NCBI GenBank assembly: GCA_044375625.1
Contig: JBILMH010000003.1
Span: forward strand, 1 to 64,000
DNA length: 64,000 nucleotides
DNA from: CAISOG01 sp044375625
GTDB taxonomy: Bacteria > Pseudomonadota > Alphaproteobacteria > CAISOG01
Reading direction: 5' to 3'
The notes below the pieces were generated by a model. It saw only the letters and a list, made by a program, of their open reading frames with translations. It did no database searches and was not told the DNA's origin. How positions within the stretch are numbered: position 1 is the stretch's first letter; each line of letters starts with the position of its first letter. A program made the position numbers and the translations under genes. This document shows positions 53,151 through 62,310 of the stretch, one piece after another.

Positions 53151-56100
53151 ATGACCATTGCCCAACATCAGGCCGCAAACCCCCATACCAGTGTTTGGTT
53201 GGCGGCATCGGCTGGCACGGGCAAGACCAAGGTGTTGGTGGATCGATTGTCGCGCCTGTTGCTGGCGGGGGTGCCGCCGCATCGGCTGTTGTGCTTGACC
53301 TTTACCAATGTCGGTGCCGCCGAAATGGTGGATAGGATGCAGCAGCGGTTGACCCGCTGGTACGCCCTGCCCCCCGCCCAATTGACCCAAGAGTTAACAC
53401 AGTTGTTGGGGCATGCCCCCACGCCAGAGCAGGTAACCACCGCCGCGCAATTGCTGGATCAGGTTATCGACCCCCAAGGGGGCGGTGCCAGCAGTCAGAG
53501 CGGCCAGGGATGGATGAATATCCGCACCATTCACAGCTTTTGCCAAAGTTTGTTGCAGCAGTTTGCCTTTGAGGCTGGCCTGCCGCCTGGCTTTTCCCTG
53601 CTGGACGATCAGGAATCTGGGCGGTTACGCACCCAGGCCTTGCAGGAATTGCTGGCCAACCCGCCCGCCGACCACCAACAGGTGATTATGCAGGCCTTTG
53701 CGGTGCTAAGTCGGCAACACCATCTCAGCACCTTGCAGGGCATTTTAGGCAAGCTGTTGTCGGCGCCCCCCGTTGCCACCCGCATCGAAAGCTTTGAGGC
53801 CTATTGCCAGGCGCATGGCATCGATACCCCCTTTGTTGAGCAGCAGGAGCAAGAACGGCACAGCCAACAGGTGATGGCGCAAAAAGCCGATTGGCAACAG
53901 CTGGCCAGCACGTTGTTGGTATCTAAAAAAGTGACCGATCGCCGCAACGGGCAAAGCATGATGCAGCTGTTGGATCTTGGCATCGGCAGCCACAATTTCA
54001 AACAGTGGCAGCTGGTGTTTTTGACCAAAGACGATACAATCCGCGCAAGACTTGTAACCCTAGGCTGGCAAAAGGCCAATCCCGAATGGCTTGCGCCGAT
54101 TGAGGAGGAGAGTCAGCGCCTGCACCACCTCGTCCAACGTGCCCAATGGTGGAATGATTTTTGTTGGAAATGGGCTATTGGGATATTGGGGCGCTTTTTT
54201 TCAGCGCAATACCAATATCTTAAAACCGCACAGGCCAAATTGGACTATAGCGATCTGATTAACCACAGCCACCGCCTGTTGCAGCAGGCCGATTTGCAAC
54301 CCTGGATATTGATGCGGCTGGATCAGCAATGGGATCACCTGCTGGTTGATGAAGCGCAGGATACCAGCCAGCAGCATTGGGATATTATTCGATCCCTGCT
54401 GGCGGAAATCAGTGGGGAACAGCAGGCCAGAAACGGTGAAAACCCTGCCCCCCCTTTGGTTCAAAAAGCTTTGCCAGTTCAAATGCCACCCGCCCGCAGC
54501 CTGTTTGTGGTGGGTGATGTCAAACAGTCTATCTATGGATTTCAGGGCGCCGATCCAGCCTCCTTTAAGGCGGCTAGGCAGGAATTTCAGCAGCAATGGC
54601 AGGCGGCCAATAAGCCCTGGTTGGATGTCAGCCTTGACCTGTCCTATCGCTCCACCCCCCCGATTCTGCAATTGGTGGATGCGGTTTTTAACCAGCGAGA
54701 GGCGTTGTATCAACAGCTGGGGGAGGGCGCCTTGCTGAACCATCAGGCGCATCCCAATCGACAGGGTGGGGGGCGTGTGGTGCTATGGCCACTATGTCCA
54801 TCCCCGCCACCGCAAAACTTTGCACCTTGGACGCTGCCCATCAGGCGCTATCAGCGTGCCAGTACCGCCAACAGGCTGGCGATGTTTGTGGCGGATCAAA
54901 TTGCAGAATGGCTGGCTGAGGGGCGGTGGTTGCCATCGGTGCAACGTGCCGTGCAACCGCGTGACATTATGATTTTGATGCAACGACGAACCGCTGGGGG
55001 GGCATCAAGCGACCAAAACTTGCTGCATCAATTGCGCCATGCCCTGCAACAGCGTGGGATTGCCCACAGCCTGCCCGACAGTTTGATGCTGGCCACCGAA
55101 TTGGCGGTGCAGGATCTGTTGGCGTTGATGCAACTGCTGCTGACCCCCGATGATGACTACAGCCTGGCGTGCTTGCTGAAATCCCCCCTGGTGGGTTGGG
55201 ATGAGGCGGCGTTGTTTGCCTTGGCCTATCATCGTTCCGACACAGCAGGCCATCATTCTTTGGACAGGCCATCATTGTGGCAAAAGTTGCGGCAGGATCC
55301 CGCCCATGCCGGGCTGGCCGACTGGTTGCAATCCTTGATGGCGCAGGCCGACTGGCTAACCCCCTATCAATTGCTGACCCAACTGTTGTGGCAACCCCTG
55401 CCCGCCATGGCCATTCAGGGCGATTCGGCCGTTACCGGTTGGCAGGCGATGGTGGCGGCTTTTGGTGAGGCGGTTGGTGACGTGCTGACCAGTTTGTTGT
55501 CCGCCGCCTTAAGCTATGAGCAACAGCACCAGCAGCGGGGCATCAATTTGTTGGAATTTATCCTGATGATAAAACAGCAACGGGGTGCCAGCAAACGTCA
55601 ATTGGCCAGCACCGAACGTAATGAGGTGCGGTTGCTGACCGTTCATGGCGCCAAGGGGTTGCAGGCGCCGATTGTCATCCTGCCCGATACCACCAGCCAG
55701 CCGCCGCCGCGCCTCTATCAACAATGGCTGAACAAATTGGCGGACGCGCCCTTGGCCAACCAGGGTGACGGTGATAATGGGGATAGCGATGATGAGGACG
55801 ATACCAATCCTGATGGTTCTGAGGGCGGCGGGATGCTGCCCAGCGAAGGTGCCGAATCGGTGGAAATTGATGATCCAGAACCCATCTCAGAGGCCGAAAT
55901 CCAAAGAACACTGTATGTTGCCCTAACCAGGGCGCAGGATGAATTGTACATCACCGGACTTCAGCCTAAGAAAAAATCCTCAAAACCCAGTTGGTACAGC
56001 ACGATTCTAAGTGCGGTTACCGCCCTGGCGGAATCGGGACAGGCCAGCGTGCAGGATTTTTCCTATCGCTTTCCTATCGAATCCCCGCCCGCTGTTCCGT

Positions 56101-56207
56101 TAGCCTCCCCCACCGCTTCTGGGCAGTCAGAAGGCCAGACGGATATAGGGGATGCCGATAAGGCAGCAGTCTGGCAAGGCAGCTTTTATGAAATCCGCCA
56201 GGGTTAG
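53151..56207 (+). CDS. addA: AddA-type helicase lacking the nuclease domain
   Basis: A UvrD/AddA-like ATP-dependent DNA helicase of 1018 residues. Motifs in order are Walker A (AASAGTGKTKVLVDRL, near 20), Ia (LTFTNVGAAEMVDRM), II (LLVDEAQDTSQQHWDII), III (VVGDVKQSIYGFQGADP), IV (DLSYRSTPPILQL), V (LLTVHGAKGLQAPIVILPDT) and VI (LYVALTRAQDELYITG). An acidic insert lies between V and VI (about 865-900). Alphaproteobacterial AddA normally continues about 200 residues past motif VI into a RecB-like nuclease domain with GxxD and DxK. This protein stops about 95 residues after motif VI, with no such motifs. addB, usually next door, is absent; usg lies upstream and the opposite-strand gene begins 51 bp downstream. 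Confidence 0.85.
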   Translation: MTIAQHQAANPHTSVWLAASAGTGKTKVLVDRLSRLLLAGVPPHRLLCLTFTNVGAAEMVDRMQQRLTRWYALPPAQLTQELTQLLGHAPTPEQVTTAAQLLDQVIDPQGGGASSQSGQGWMNIRTIHSFCQSLLQQFAFEAGLPPGFSLLDDQESGRLRTQALQELLANPPADHQQVIMQAFAVLSRQHHLSTLQGILGKLLSAPPVATRIESFEAYCQAHGIDTPFVEQQEQERHSQQVMAQKADWQQLASTLLVSKKVTDRRNGQSMMQLLDLGIGSHNFKQWQLVFLTKDDTIRARLVTLGWQKANPEWLAPIEEESQRLHHLVQRAQWWNDFCWKWAIGILGRFFSAQYQYLKTAQAKLDYSDLINHSHRLLQQADLQPWILMRLDQQWDHLLVDEAQDTSQQHWDIIRSLLAEISGEQQARNGENPAPPLVQKALPVQMPPARSLFVVGDVKQSIYGFQGADPASFKAARQEFQQQWQAANKPWLDVSLDLSYRSTPPILQLVDAVFNQREALYQQLGEGALLNHQAHPNRQGGGRVVLWPLCPSPPPQNFAPWTLPIRRYQRASTANRLAMFVADQIAEWLAEGRWLPSVQRAVQPRDIMILMQRRTAGGASSDQNLLHQLRHALQQRGIAHSLPDSLMLATELAVQDLLALMQLLLTPDDDYSLACLLKSPLVGWDEAALFALAYHRSDTAGHHSLDRPSLWQKLRQDPAHAGLADWLQSLMAQADWLTPYQLLTQLLWQPLPAMAIQGDSAVTGWQAMVAAFGEAVGDVLTSLLSAALSYEQQHQQRGINLLEFILMIKQQRGASKRQLASTERNEVRLLTVHGAKGLQAPIVILPDTTSQPPPRLYQQWLNKLADAPLANQGDGDNGDSDDEDDTNPDGSEGGGMLPSEGAESVEIDDPEPISEAEIQRTLYVALTRAQDELYITGLQPKKKSSKPSWYSTILSAVTALAESGQASVQDFSYRFPIESPPAVPLASPTASGQSEGQTDIGDADKAAVWQGSFYEIRQG

Positions 56208-56258
56208 GCGGTGATTTCCAAAGATAATCTTGAAAATGATTGTATTACCAGGTGCCGA

Positions 56259-56909
56259 TCATAAATCCTGTCCCCAGCCGCTAGCCAGTCCTCGCCGAAC
56301 AAAGGGATCAAATAAGGCATTTTTGCTTTCAGCATTAAGGACGTATAGGGGCGCTTTATTCGCCAGTAACTCACCAGGGATATCCAATTTAAAGCCAAAA
56401 CGTCTTAGCATGGCTTGGCTTTGTGGTTTTAAACCCGTTGTGTAAATGCTTATGGGATAGCGTAGCGTGCCACTGTCAGCCCAAGCGTTTAAGGTGTGTG
56501 CTAACAACAGCCCGATAGGATTATTTTTGGTTGGTTTGCGAAAATTTTTATCAATGATCATGCTGCCAATGTACCATAAATTGCATCCGTTGCGTTGCAC
56601 CTCTGCTAAAGGCAGTGGCCAAATGTCGTCATAGCAGGCTTCCCCCTGACGAAAACGGTTGAGAAGTTCAGGGGATATTGGGTAAATGCGGATATGTCCA
56701 ATTAATCTCTCACCGCCATCGTCTGCCCAAAAAAGCCCTAAAAAACAATCTGGGTTATTTTGCCACCGCCCAAGCATTTGATCTTGGCTAGGTGTTACAT
56801 CTTGATAGTCGGGTTGCTCCATCTGCTGAATCATCACAAGCTCAGCTTGAGTTTGGATGGGGCGCAAGGTAAAGCCGTTCATACGAATAAAATACTGTGG
56901 CCAAGGCAT
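56259..56909 (-). CDS. GNAT-like acyltransferase
   Basis: A 216-residue cytoplasmic protein with a GNAT-like pattern: FTLRPIQTQAELVMIQQ at the start, LGLFWADDGGERLIGHIRIYP as the central strands, NLWYIGSMIIDKNFRKPTKNN (a variant of the acetyl-CoA loop, in which the R/QxxGxG/A is not intact), and LKPQSQAMLRRFGFKL at the end, which is the typical final strand. Substrate is unknown. The start is 56909 or the in-frame ATG at 56882. It converges with the addA gene. Confidence 0.7.
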   Translation of the reverse strand: MPWPQYFIRMNGFTLRPIQTQAELVMIQQMEQPDYQDVTPSQDQMLGRWQNNPDCFLGLFWADDGGERLIGHIRIYPISPELLNRFRQGEACYDDIWPLPLAEVQRNGCNLWYIGSMIIDKNFRKPTKNNPIGLLLAHTLNAWADSGTLRYPISIYTTGLKPQSQAMLRRFGFKLDIPGELLANKAPLYVLNAESKNALFDPFVRRGLASGWGQDL

Positions 56910-57038
56910 GGGGGTGACTGCATAAGAACGTGAAAAATTATGTTAGGATTATGTTCGTTAAGAAAGCCTTATCTGACAGAACAATCGCCAACCGAACTAT
57001 TGATGGTTTTTTGACCAAAGAATTGATACAATCAAGCC

Positions 57039-58994
57039 ATGAGCGATACTTTTGACAAGCCATCTTTAGAACCTGTGGCGGCCACGACCGACAACGGCGA
57101 ACAGCAACCGCCCGTTGCGGAAAAGCTGGCCAGTAACGATGCCCCCGTCACGGTCTTTCGACCCAGAAGGCGGGCGGCTGTTCGTTTTGAGACCCCGCCG
57201 TTGTTGCAGGCCGAAGGCACCGATGCGGCAAGCAGCCAGGCAGAGTTGGTACAACCCCCCACCACTGAATCGGCTACCCCCCCCCTCACTCCCACTGCCA
57301 CCCTCACTCCCACTCCCGCATCGGCGGTTGAGGAATCGTCGGATCAAGCGGCGGCAACGGTGGCCAGTGCGGCGGCCAGCATCGTGACAGACGACTTGCC
57401 AGCCCCCGCCGCCATCATTCCCGATTTATCGCGCCCGGCCGATTTGCCCAAACTGGCTGAACAGCCCGCCCGCCCGACCAGCTTTGTGCCATCCTCTGTC
57501 GCCACCGCCCCCGTGTTAAGCGTGCAGCTGTCGGATGATGGATCGTCGCAAGAAGTGTCAGCCGCCCGCCCCACCCCCCAAAAAACGGTTAAGATTTCGT
57601 CCGCTGAACCAGCCCCCGCGCCCGAATCAGAACCCAAGTCGGAGGAAAAGCCCGAGGCAAAGGTTGAGGCAAAGGTTGAGGTGCCTCCCGCCGAAAAAGT
57701 GCCAGACTTTCAGGAATGGTTGCGCCAACGGCAGGAGGCTTTGCGCAAAGCCAGGGAAGCCGCCAAAAAGGAACGTCCCGATGCCTTGAATCTTAAGCCT
57801 GCGGCGGGGGTACCAAGCCCTGATGAGGATGAGAATCGGCATGAGCCATCGTTGGCCATGCCCACTGGTGCGGGCGCCTTCCAAGACCGCTCTGCCGACA
57901 CCAGCCCCCCAACCCAGACAAGTGCCACCGCTACTACCACCACCGCCAGTGCCAGCGCCTCCACCCCCCCAGCAGCCCCTGCATCAGAAGAGGGCGTCGG
58001 TTTTAACCCTAACCGCACGGGGCGGCGCGGCGCGGTCTTTAACATTCCGCCGCCGACGACGGCTATTGCGGGTGAACCGTCAGAACCTGTCACGGGGCAG
58101 CCCAGCCCATCACCGCTCGACAGTCCTGGCTCCCGTTCATCATCCAGTGCGGCTGGCAATCCTGGCGGCGCGCGCGCCAGCAGCCCCTCTAGCCAAAGTG
58201 CGGAACCCTTTATCCTTAATGAAGAAGGCCTTGGGTCGGCTGAGGCGGTGGAAAAGGTGCTGGCCTCAACCGAATTGGCCGAAACCCCCGCCCTGAAAGC
58301 GCTTAAAAGATTTCTTGAGCAGGGAAAGCCCGCCCCGATTGTGGTGGAAAAACCCAATCCAGTTAAAAAAATTAAGGAAGCGATCACCCTGCAACGTTTG
58401 GGGCGATTGATCAGCAAGCCGCTAAGCTGGGCAGTTAGCAGCGCGATTTTGTTGGGTGGCTGGACGTTGGTGGTGGTTGGCTTTGTGGTGTTTTTCCTAA
58501 GCTTGAACCCTGTTCCCTTCACCGATGCAATGGGCAGAGTATTTTGGCTGTTTCAGGCCAACCATGCCAGCCATTGGGCGGCATTGCCGCGCTATTATGA
58601 CGCGGGGGTGGTGATTCCATGGTTTTTGGTGTTTGTCCTGACGGCGGCGGCTTTTGTTTGGATAACCACGGGGCTGGCTCTGGTATTTCGCCTTAGAAAA
58701 CCGGTATCGGCCTATTTGGAGCGCACCCTGGATCGCCGTTGGTATCAATTGAAAGCGCTGTTCCACAAATCCACGGATCCCGAAGATGCGCTTTTGCACA
58801 CCTCGATCAACGACATCGAAAGCATGTTGGCACAGGCGCGTAAGGAGGCTGAGGATGCCGTCAAAAAGCGTAAGGTAGCCGCCGCGGGTGGCACCCCGGG
58901 GGGCAGCCAGTCCAATTCTATCAGCATGGGTGGGGCGGAAAGCTCCGCCATGGCGCAGGCGGCCGCCTCACGCGGATCGGGGGGCAACGGGTAA
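57039..58994 (+). CDS. Large disordered protein with two C-terminal TM helices
   Basis: A 651-residue protein. Residues 1-430 are Pro/Ala/Ser/Thr-rich and predicted to be disordered, with Glu/Lys-rich repeats (about 200-218) and charged segments such as QRQEALRKAREAAKKE. Two membrane helices lie at about 465-485 (SSAILLGGWTLVVVGFVVFF) and 525-548 (VIPWFLVFVLTAAAFVWITTGLAL), separated by a periplasmic loop (ANHASHWAALPRYYD). A helical tail of roughly 90 residues contains a coiled-coil-like stretch (LAQARKEAEDAVKKRK). I do not recognise the family. It lies 46 bp upstream of the prepilin peptidase gene. Confidence 0.65.
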   Translation: MSDTFDKPSLEPVAATTDNGEQQPPVAEKLASNDAPVTVFRPRRRAAVRFETPPLLQAEGTDAASSQAELVQPPTTESATPPLTPTATLTPTPASAVEESSDQAAATVASAAASIVTDDLPAPAAIIPDLSRPADLPKLAEQPARPTSFVPSSVATAPVLSVQLSDDGSSQEVSAARPTPQKTVKISSAEPAPAPESEPKSEEKPEAKVEAKVEVPPAEKVPDFQEWLRQRQEALRKAREAAKKERPDALNLKPAAGVPSPDEDENRHEPSLAMPTGAGAFQDRSADTSPPTQTSATATTTTASASASTPPAAPASEEGVGFNPNRTGRRGAVFNIPPPTTAIAGEPSEPVTGQPSPSPLDSPGSRSSSSAAGNPGGARASSPSSQSAEPFILNEEGLGSAEAVEKVLASTELAETPALKALKRFLEQGKPAPIVVEKPNPVKKIKEAITLQRLGRLISKPLSWAVSSAILLGGWTLVVVGFVVFFLSLNPVPFTDAMGRVFWLFQANHASHWAALPRYYDAGVVIPWFLVFVLTAAAFVWITTGLALVFRLRKPVSAYLERTLDRRWYQLKALFHKSTDPEDALLHTSINDIESMLAQARKEAEDAVKKRKVAAAGGTPGGSQSNSISMGGAESSAMAQAAASRGSGGNG

Positions 58995-59040
58995 TCATGG
59001 CTAGGGTTTGGGATGCGGTTTTGGGCGGGGGGGCTGGCTG

Positions 59041-59544
59041 ATGGAATTGTTGGGCGGCGGCCAGGCGTTGGCCATTATTCTGTTGGCGGGTTGCCTGATG
59101 GCGCATTTGGTGTGGGATTGGCGTGAACTGATCCTGCCCGACCTGATTAACGCCCTGATCTGGCTGATTGGCATGGTGGTTGCCTTAACCGCCCCTCTAC
59201 CAGGATGCAGCTGGACACAGGCCTGGCAGGGATCCTTGCTGGCCTTGGCGACCGCCTGGGGCTTTTACGAATTGGTTTGGCGGCTGCGTGGAGAGGAAGG
59301 CTTTGGCTTTGGCGATGTGAAGCTGTTTGCCGCCTGTGGTGCCTGGTTGGGGCCCGCCAAGCTAACCGGCATGGTGCTGGTTGGATCCCTAAGTTCATTG
59401 ATTATGATGGCGCTGATTGCCCTAATCAGTCGGCAATTTCATTTCCGGATGGCCATGCCCTTTGGCCCAGGCTTGATTGTTGGCTTTTTGGTCATGCTGC
59501 TTTGGCCAGATTGGTTAACCGTGCTGATGACGCGCTTGCTATAG
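59041..59544 (+). CDS. CpaA-type prepilin peptidase (A24)
   Basis: A 167-residue inner-membrane aspartic protease that processes type IV or Flp prepilins. The two catalytic Asp regions are WRELILPDLIN and GFGFGDVKLFAACGAWLGP, the latter being the diagnostic GxGD motif. There is no N-terminal cytoplasmic methylase domain, so it corresponds to the short CpaA/TadV class rather than full PilD. The ATG at 59041 has GGGGGGCTGG upstream; a TTG start at 59008 is less likely. No pilin or secretion genes are in the window. Confidence 0.85.
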   Translation: MELLGGGQALAIILLAGCLMAHLVWDWRELILPDLINALIWLIGMVVALTAPLPGCSWTQAWQGSLLALATAWGFYELVWRLRGEEGFGFGDVKLFAACGAWLGPAKLTGMVLVGSLSSLIMMALIALISRQFHFRMAMPFGPGLIVGFLVMLLWPDWLTVLMTRLL

Positions 59545-59605
59545 TCATTCCCCTTTAAAAATCTCCAGTGCTGCAAATATCACGATCTCTGCGATACGGT
59601 GCTCA

Positions 59606-59621
59606 TGTACTTCCGTGTACA
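59606..59621. other. Second copy of the covarying hairpin
   Basis: TGTAC, loop TTCCGT, GTACA, flanked by GTGCTCA and CTCC exactly as at 672-687. The GCCGTCGCTACGCTATGGCG segment follows at 59627-59646, as found in the MITE-like elements at 586-831. The 59545-59756 gap thus holds a relic of the same repeat family, without clear terminal repeats. Nothing else was found in this gap. Confidence 0.6.
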
Positions 59622-59756
59622 CTCCCGCCGTCGCTACGCTATGGCGCGCCCAGCCGCTCCGTTTCTCGACCTCGTAACATTTTCGCAGGCTGTATATTTC
59701 TAAATTGGAACAACTATAACTTAGCTTCAGCCGAGCTGATGACGCCCTAGCTTTCG

Positions 59757-60365
59757 TTACATGCCAAAGGGATACGCCTTGTTTTGGGTAATGCCACTGG
59801 CACGCACGGGTTGCAACGCCTTGGCATAGGCCGCCAGGATATTCAGGGCAAAGTCGGCGCGATTGCGAATCGCCTGATCCTCTGGGCTGCTGGCATCCTG
59901 GCTGTTCAGCACATTGCCCACCTGGCGCACGATAAGATGTTCGGGGATATAGCAAATATGGTTGTTTTTATAGCTGCTGCTGCGCAATTCCGCGATCGGA
60001 TAGGCGCCGCTAATGCCCGCCGATACCGATACCAGCAGGGCGGGCTTGTGACCCAATTCGGCGCTGCTGGCAAACAAAAAGAAATTCTTCAGCGCGGCGG
60101 GCGCCATGCCGCCCCATTCTGGCGCAACAATGACAAAGGCATCGGCGGATTGCAGCATGGGCACCATCTTGCCCCAGGCCTTACCGCTGTTGCTGGTGGC
60201 ATCCTGATGTTGGCCATCCCACAGGGGCAGGGGGGTTTGCGCCAAATCAATCAGGCTGTTGGTGCTGTCGGGGTGCAGCTGTGACCAATGTTGGCCCAGA
60301 TAGCGGCCAACCTTAAGGGATTCTGAGTCTAAACGATGACTGCCCGTCACGATGGTAAGATGCAT
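59757..60365 (-). CDS. NAD(P)H-dependent FMN reductase
   Basis: A flavodoxin-like oxidoreductase of 202 residues. It opens with ITIVTGSHR-type sequence (LTIVTGSHRLDSES), the phosphate-binding loop of the NADPH-dependent FMN reductase family. It continues with ADAFVIVAPEWGGMAPAALKNFFLFA (flavin contact block) and KPALLVSVSAGISGAYPIAELR. It would reduce FMN or quinones in the cytoplasm. The last 60 residues diverge from the family. It lies on the minus strand, ending beside the repeat relic. Confidence 0.8.
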   Translation of the reverse strand: MHLTIVTGSHRLDSESLKVGRYLGQHWSQLHPDSTNSLIDLAQTPLPLWDGQHQDATSNSGKAWGKMVPMLQSADAFVIVAPEWGGMAPAALKNFFLFASSAELGHKPALLVSVSAGISGAYPIAELRSSSYKNNHICYIPEHLIVRQVGNVLNSQDASSPEDQAIRNRADFALNILAAYAKALQPVRASGITQNKAYPFGM

Positions 60366-60575
60366 GGCAACGCCTTCATAAAAAAATTGCTACTGCATTA
60401 AGCCATAAGTCAATCGTCACCCCGCGGCAAGAGCGAAGGGGGGGGGGCGTGGACAGATAATCGATTGTTTTGTGTTTCATGCAAATGTATGCAATAGTTG
60501 AGTAATATTTTAACAAATTCACTTTATATTTGAATGTGATTGGTTTGACTTTTGTCTAATTTTTAAGGGTCTTTT

Positions 60576-61655
60576 ATGGATATCGATGTTTTTGTTGAAA
60601 CAGTAAAATTGGGATCCGTGCGAGTTTTTAATTGCCGTGAGGTTACGAGACAATTAAAAAAAGACAGCAAAACAGAGTTTGTTTTTAAAATACCTGTTCT
60701 TAATGATTGTATCATTGTTAAGCAGCCTAATTTTTATGAAAAATCAAAAAACGACCCGGGAAAACCCAGCGATAAGCTGCTTACAAAGCTGTATTATCCC
60801 TATGAAGACAATATATTAAATGGCGGCATGACCTTTGAAATAGCTGAAAGTAGCCTAGAGGAAATTGTGGGGGTTTTATGTAATAACAGTAAGCAGTATT
60901 GTGAAATTATTAAGCATGATCAGAATATTATGTCGTCGTTTCTTGATGTTCCGACGGTAGACCCATTTATTCTTAGTGAAAACTTTCGAAGAAAAAGAAT
61001 AAATGTGCCAGAAGACTATTTTAATGTGTCAAAAGATGAGTGGCGTGAAATCTATGAATTTGTTTCAAAGCAGTTTATGCCTATTTTAAAATTTGCCTAT
61101 CTAGATAAAAAAATAACATCAAACCAATCCGCAAGACTGGTTGATTTATTATGGAATGGGCGACTTTGTGATGAAACGGCCAGCATCATGAAGCCGTTAA
61201 ATGTCAATATAAATGATGTTGAAGATGTTTTGTTTTCCTGGAAGGGTATCATTTATTATATGTATATTTTCAGATCTAACTCTGAAAAAGCCGCTAAAAT
61301 GACCAAATGGTTTTCAAATGTTGGAAACAATCATTCTTATGTAAGCAATAATGTTTTTGAAAAAAAATTGTATTTTGCATCTAAAATCAAAAAAACCACT
61401 CGAAAAATTAAAGATAAAATTGACCTTTACAATGAAGCTTATAGCAATCTTTTTGTGAAGCGTCAGAGCTCAAAACAATTTATTCAGTTTTTGGCGGACA
61501 GCCGAGAGATTTTTTGGGATATGTCTGCCGCCGTCAGTGAGATAACGACACTGTACCAAATCTGGTACAATTTCACCGCTCAGCATAAAAACCAACGGAT
61601 CACTCCCGCCCGTTTGGCCTATTTCTTTGACCTGCTGGAATACAACCAGCTTTAA
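60576..61655 (+). CDS. AT-rich orphan protein (359 aa)
   Basis: A 359-residue soluble protein, rich in Lys, Asn and Phe, with no membrane helix or known motif. The upstream 200 bp and most of the gene are very AT-rich relative to the window. The last 120 bases, encoding LYQIWYNFTAQHKNQR to the end, approach host composition. That switch coincides with the inverted repeat GTACCA-AATC-TGGTAC at 61553-61568. Secondary structure looks mostly helical in the C-terminal two thirds. It converges with the gene at 61702. I do not recognise a family and infer horizontal acquisition from composition. Confidence 0.6.
   Translation: MDIDVFVETVKLGSVRVFNCREVTRQLKKDSKTEFVFKIPVLNDCIIVKQPNFYEKSKNDPGKPSDKLLTKLYYPYEDNILNGGMTFEIAESSLEEIVGVLCNNSKQYCEIIKHDQNIMSSFLDVPTVDPFILSENFRRKRINVPEDYFNVSKDEWREIYEFVSKQFMPILKFAYLDKKITSNQSARLVDLLWNGRLCDETASIMKPLNVNINDVEDVLFSWKGIIYYMYIFRSNSEKAAKMTKWFSNVGNNHSYVSNNVFEKKLYFASKIKKTTRKIKDKIDLYNEAYSNLFVKRQSSKQFIQFLADSREIFWDMSAAVSEITTLYQIWYNFTAQHKNQRITPARLAYFFDLLEYNQL
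61553..61568. repeat. Inverted repeat at a composition switch
   Basis: GTACCA, four bases, TGGTAC: a perfect 6-bp inverted repeat inside the 3' end of the orphan gene at 60576, where base composition changes from AT-rich to host-like. Confidence 0.5.
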
Positions 61656-61701
61656 TAACTAAAAAAATTATAATTTATTGCTGTGTATTGTAAGAATATT
61701 T

Positions 61702-62157
61702 TTAGCGTGTGTTTATGTGGTTGCTTGCTGAACTAAGTGCATTTTTTTTAATGCGGTAAAGGCTTTGAGACAGGCGTTCAACTGGTAGCTTTCCATTTGA
61801 AGTAAAGGCATCACAGAAAACTTTTGCTCCTATGCTTGTTTTGTTTTTTATGTCATAAGAAAAATCAGCTGAAATAAGATTAACAAAGTTATTTGCAAGT
61901 TCTTTATTGTCAATTCCTGTTTGGCTAAGTTGCTCTAAAATATCAATCATGACTAAAATTTGAAGCTCTTTAAGATTTGTTATCGCTTCTACTACGATCT
62001 CACGGCTTTTAGAAGATTCGCATGCTTTTTGAGCTATAACTGGCAAATTATCGATCAGGATTTCAAAAGTTAACTCAGCAATTATTTCGTCGACGCGTGC
62101 GGTCTGATGCAACTGATCACGCAAAACCGCTTTCAAATCGGGGGGCATAGAATCCAA
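61702..62157 (-). CDS. AT-rich orphan helical protein (151 aa)
   Basis: A 151-residue protein predicted to be almost entirely alpha-helical (VDEIIAELTFEILIDNL, ITNLKELQILVMIDILEQL, ELANNFVNLISADFSYD). No membrane segment or catalytic motif is seen. It is AT-rich like its convergent neighbour at 60576. Its start is only loosely supported by a weak AGAGGATT upstream on the minus strand. It lies downstream of ctrA, but the 153-bp gap and composition suggest independent origin. Function is unknown. Confidence 0.5.
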   Translation of the reverse strand: MDSMPPDLKAVLRDQLHQTARVDEIIAELTFEILIDNLPVIAQKACESSKSREIVVEAITNLKELQILVMIDILEQLSQTGIDNKELANNFVNLISADFSYDIKNKTSIGAKVFCDAFTSNGKLPVERLSQSLYRIKKNALSSASNHINTR

Positions 62158-62310
62158 GGCAATCCTCTTAAATTGCCCTCAATTCTATAATTAATGGTTG
62201 GCCGCTGTCAATAAGTCCTTATCTATAATTGCGCACTCTTTAAAAGTACAATGTTTCCCATTGCAACCAAACCATCTGGCGTGACGGAAGGACGTGGCCG
62301 CAGTTGTGAT

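Noticed and set aside
57710..58522. Minus-strand frame of 270 codons opposite the disordered membrane protein
   Set aside because: The plus frame has membrane helices and a sensible start. The opposite frame is compositionally driven, with no motif.
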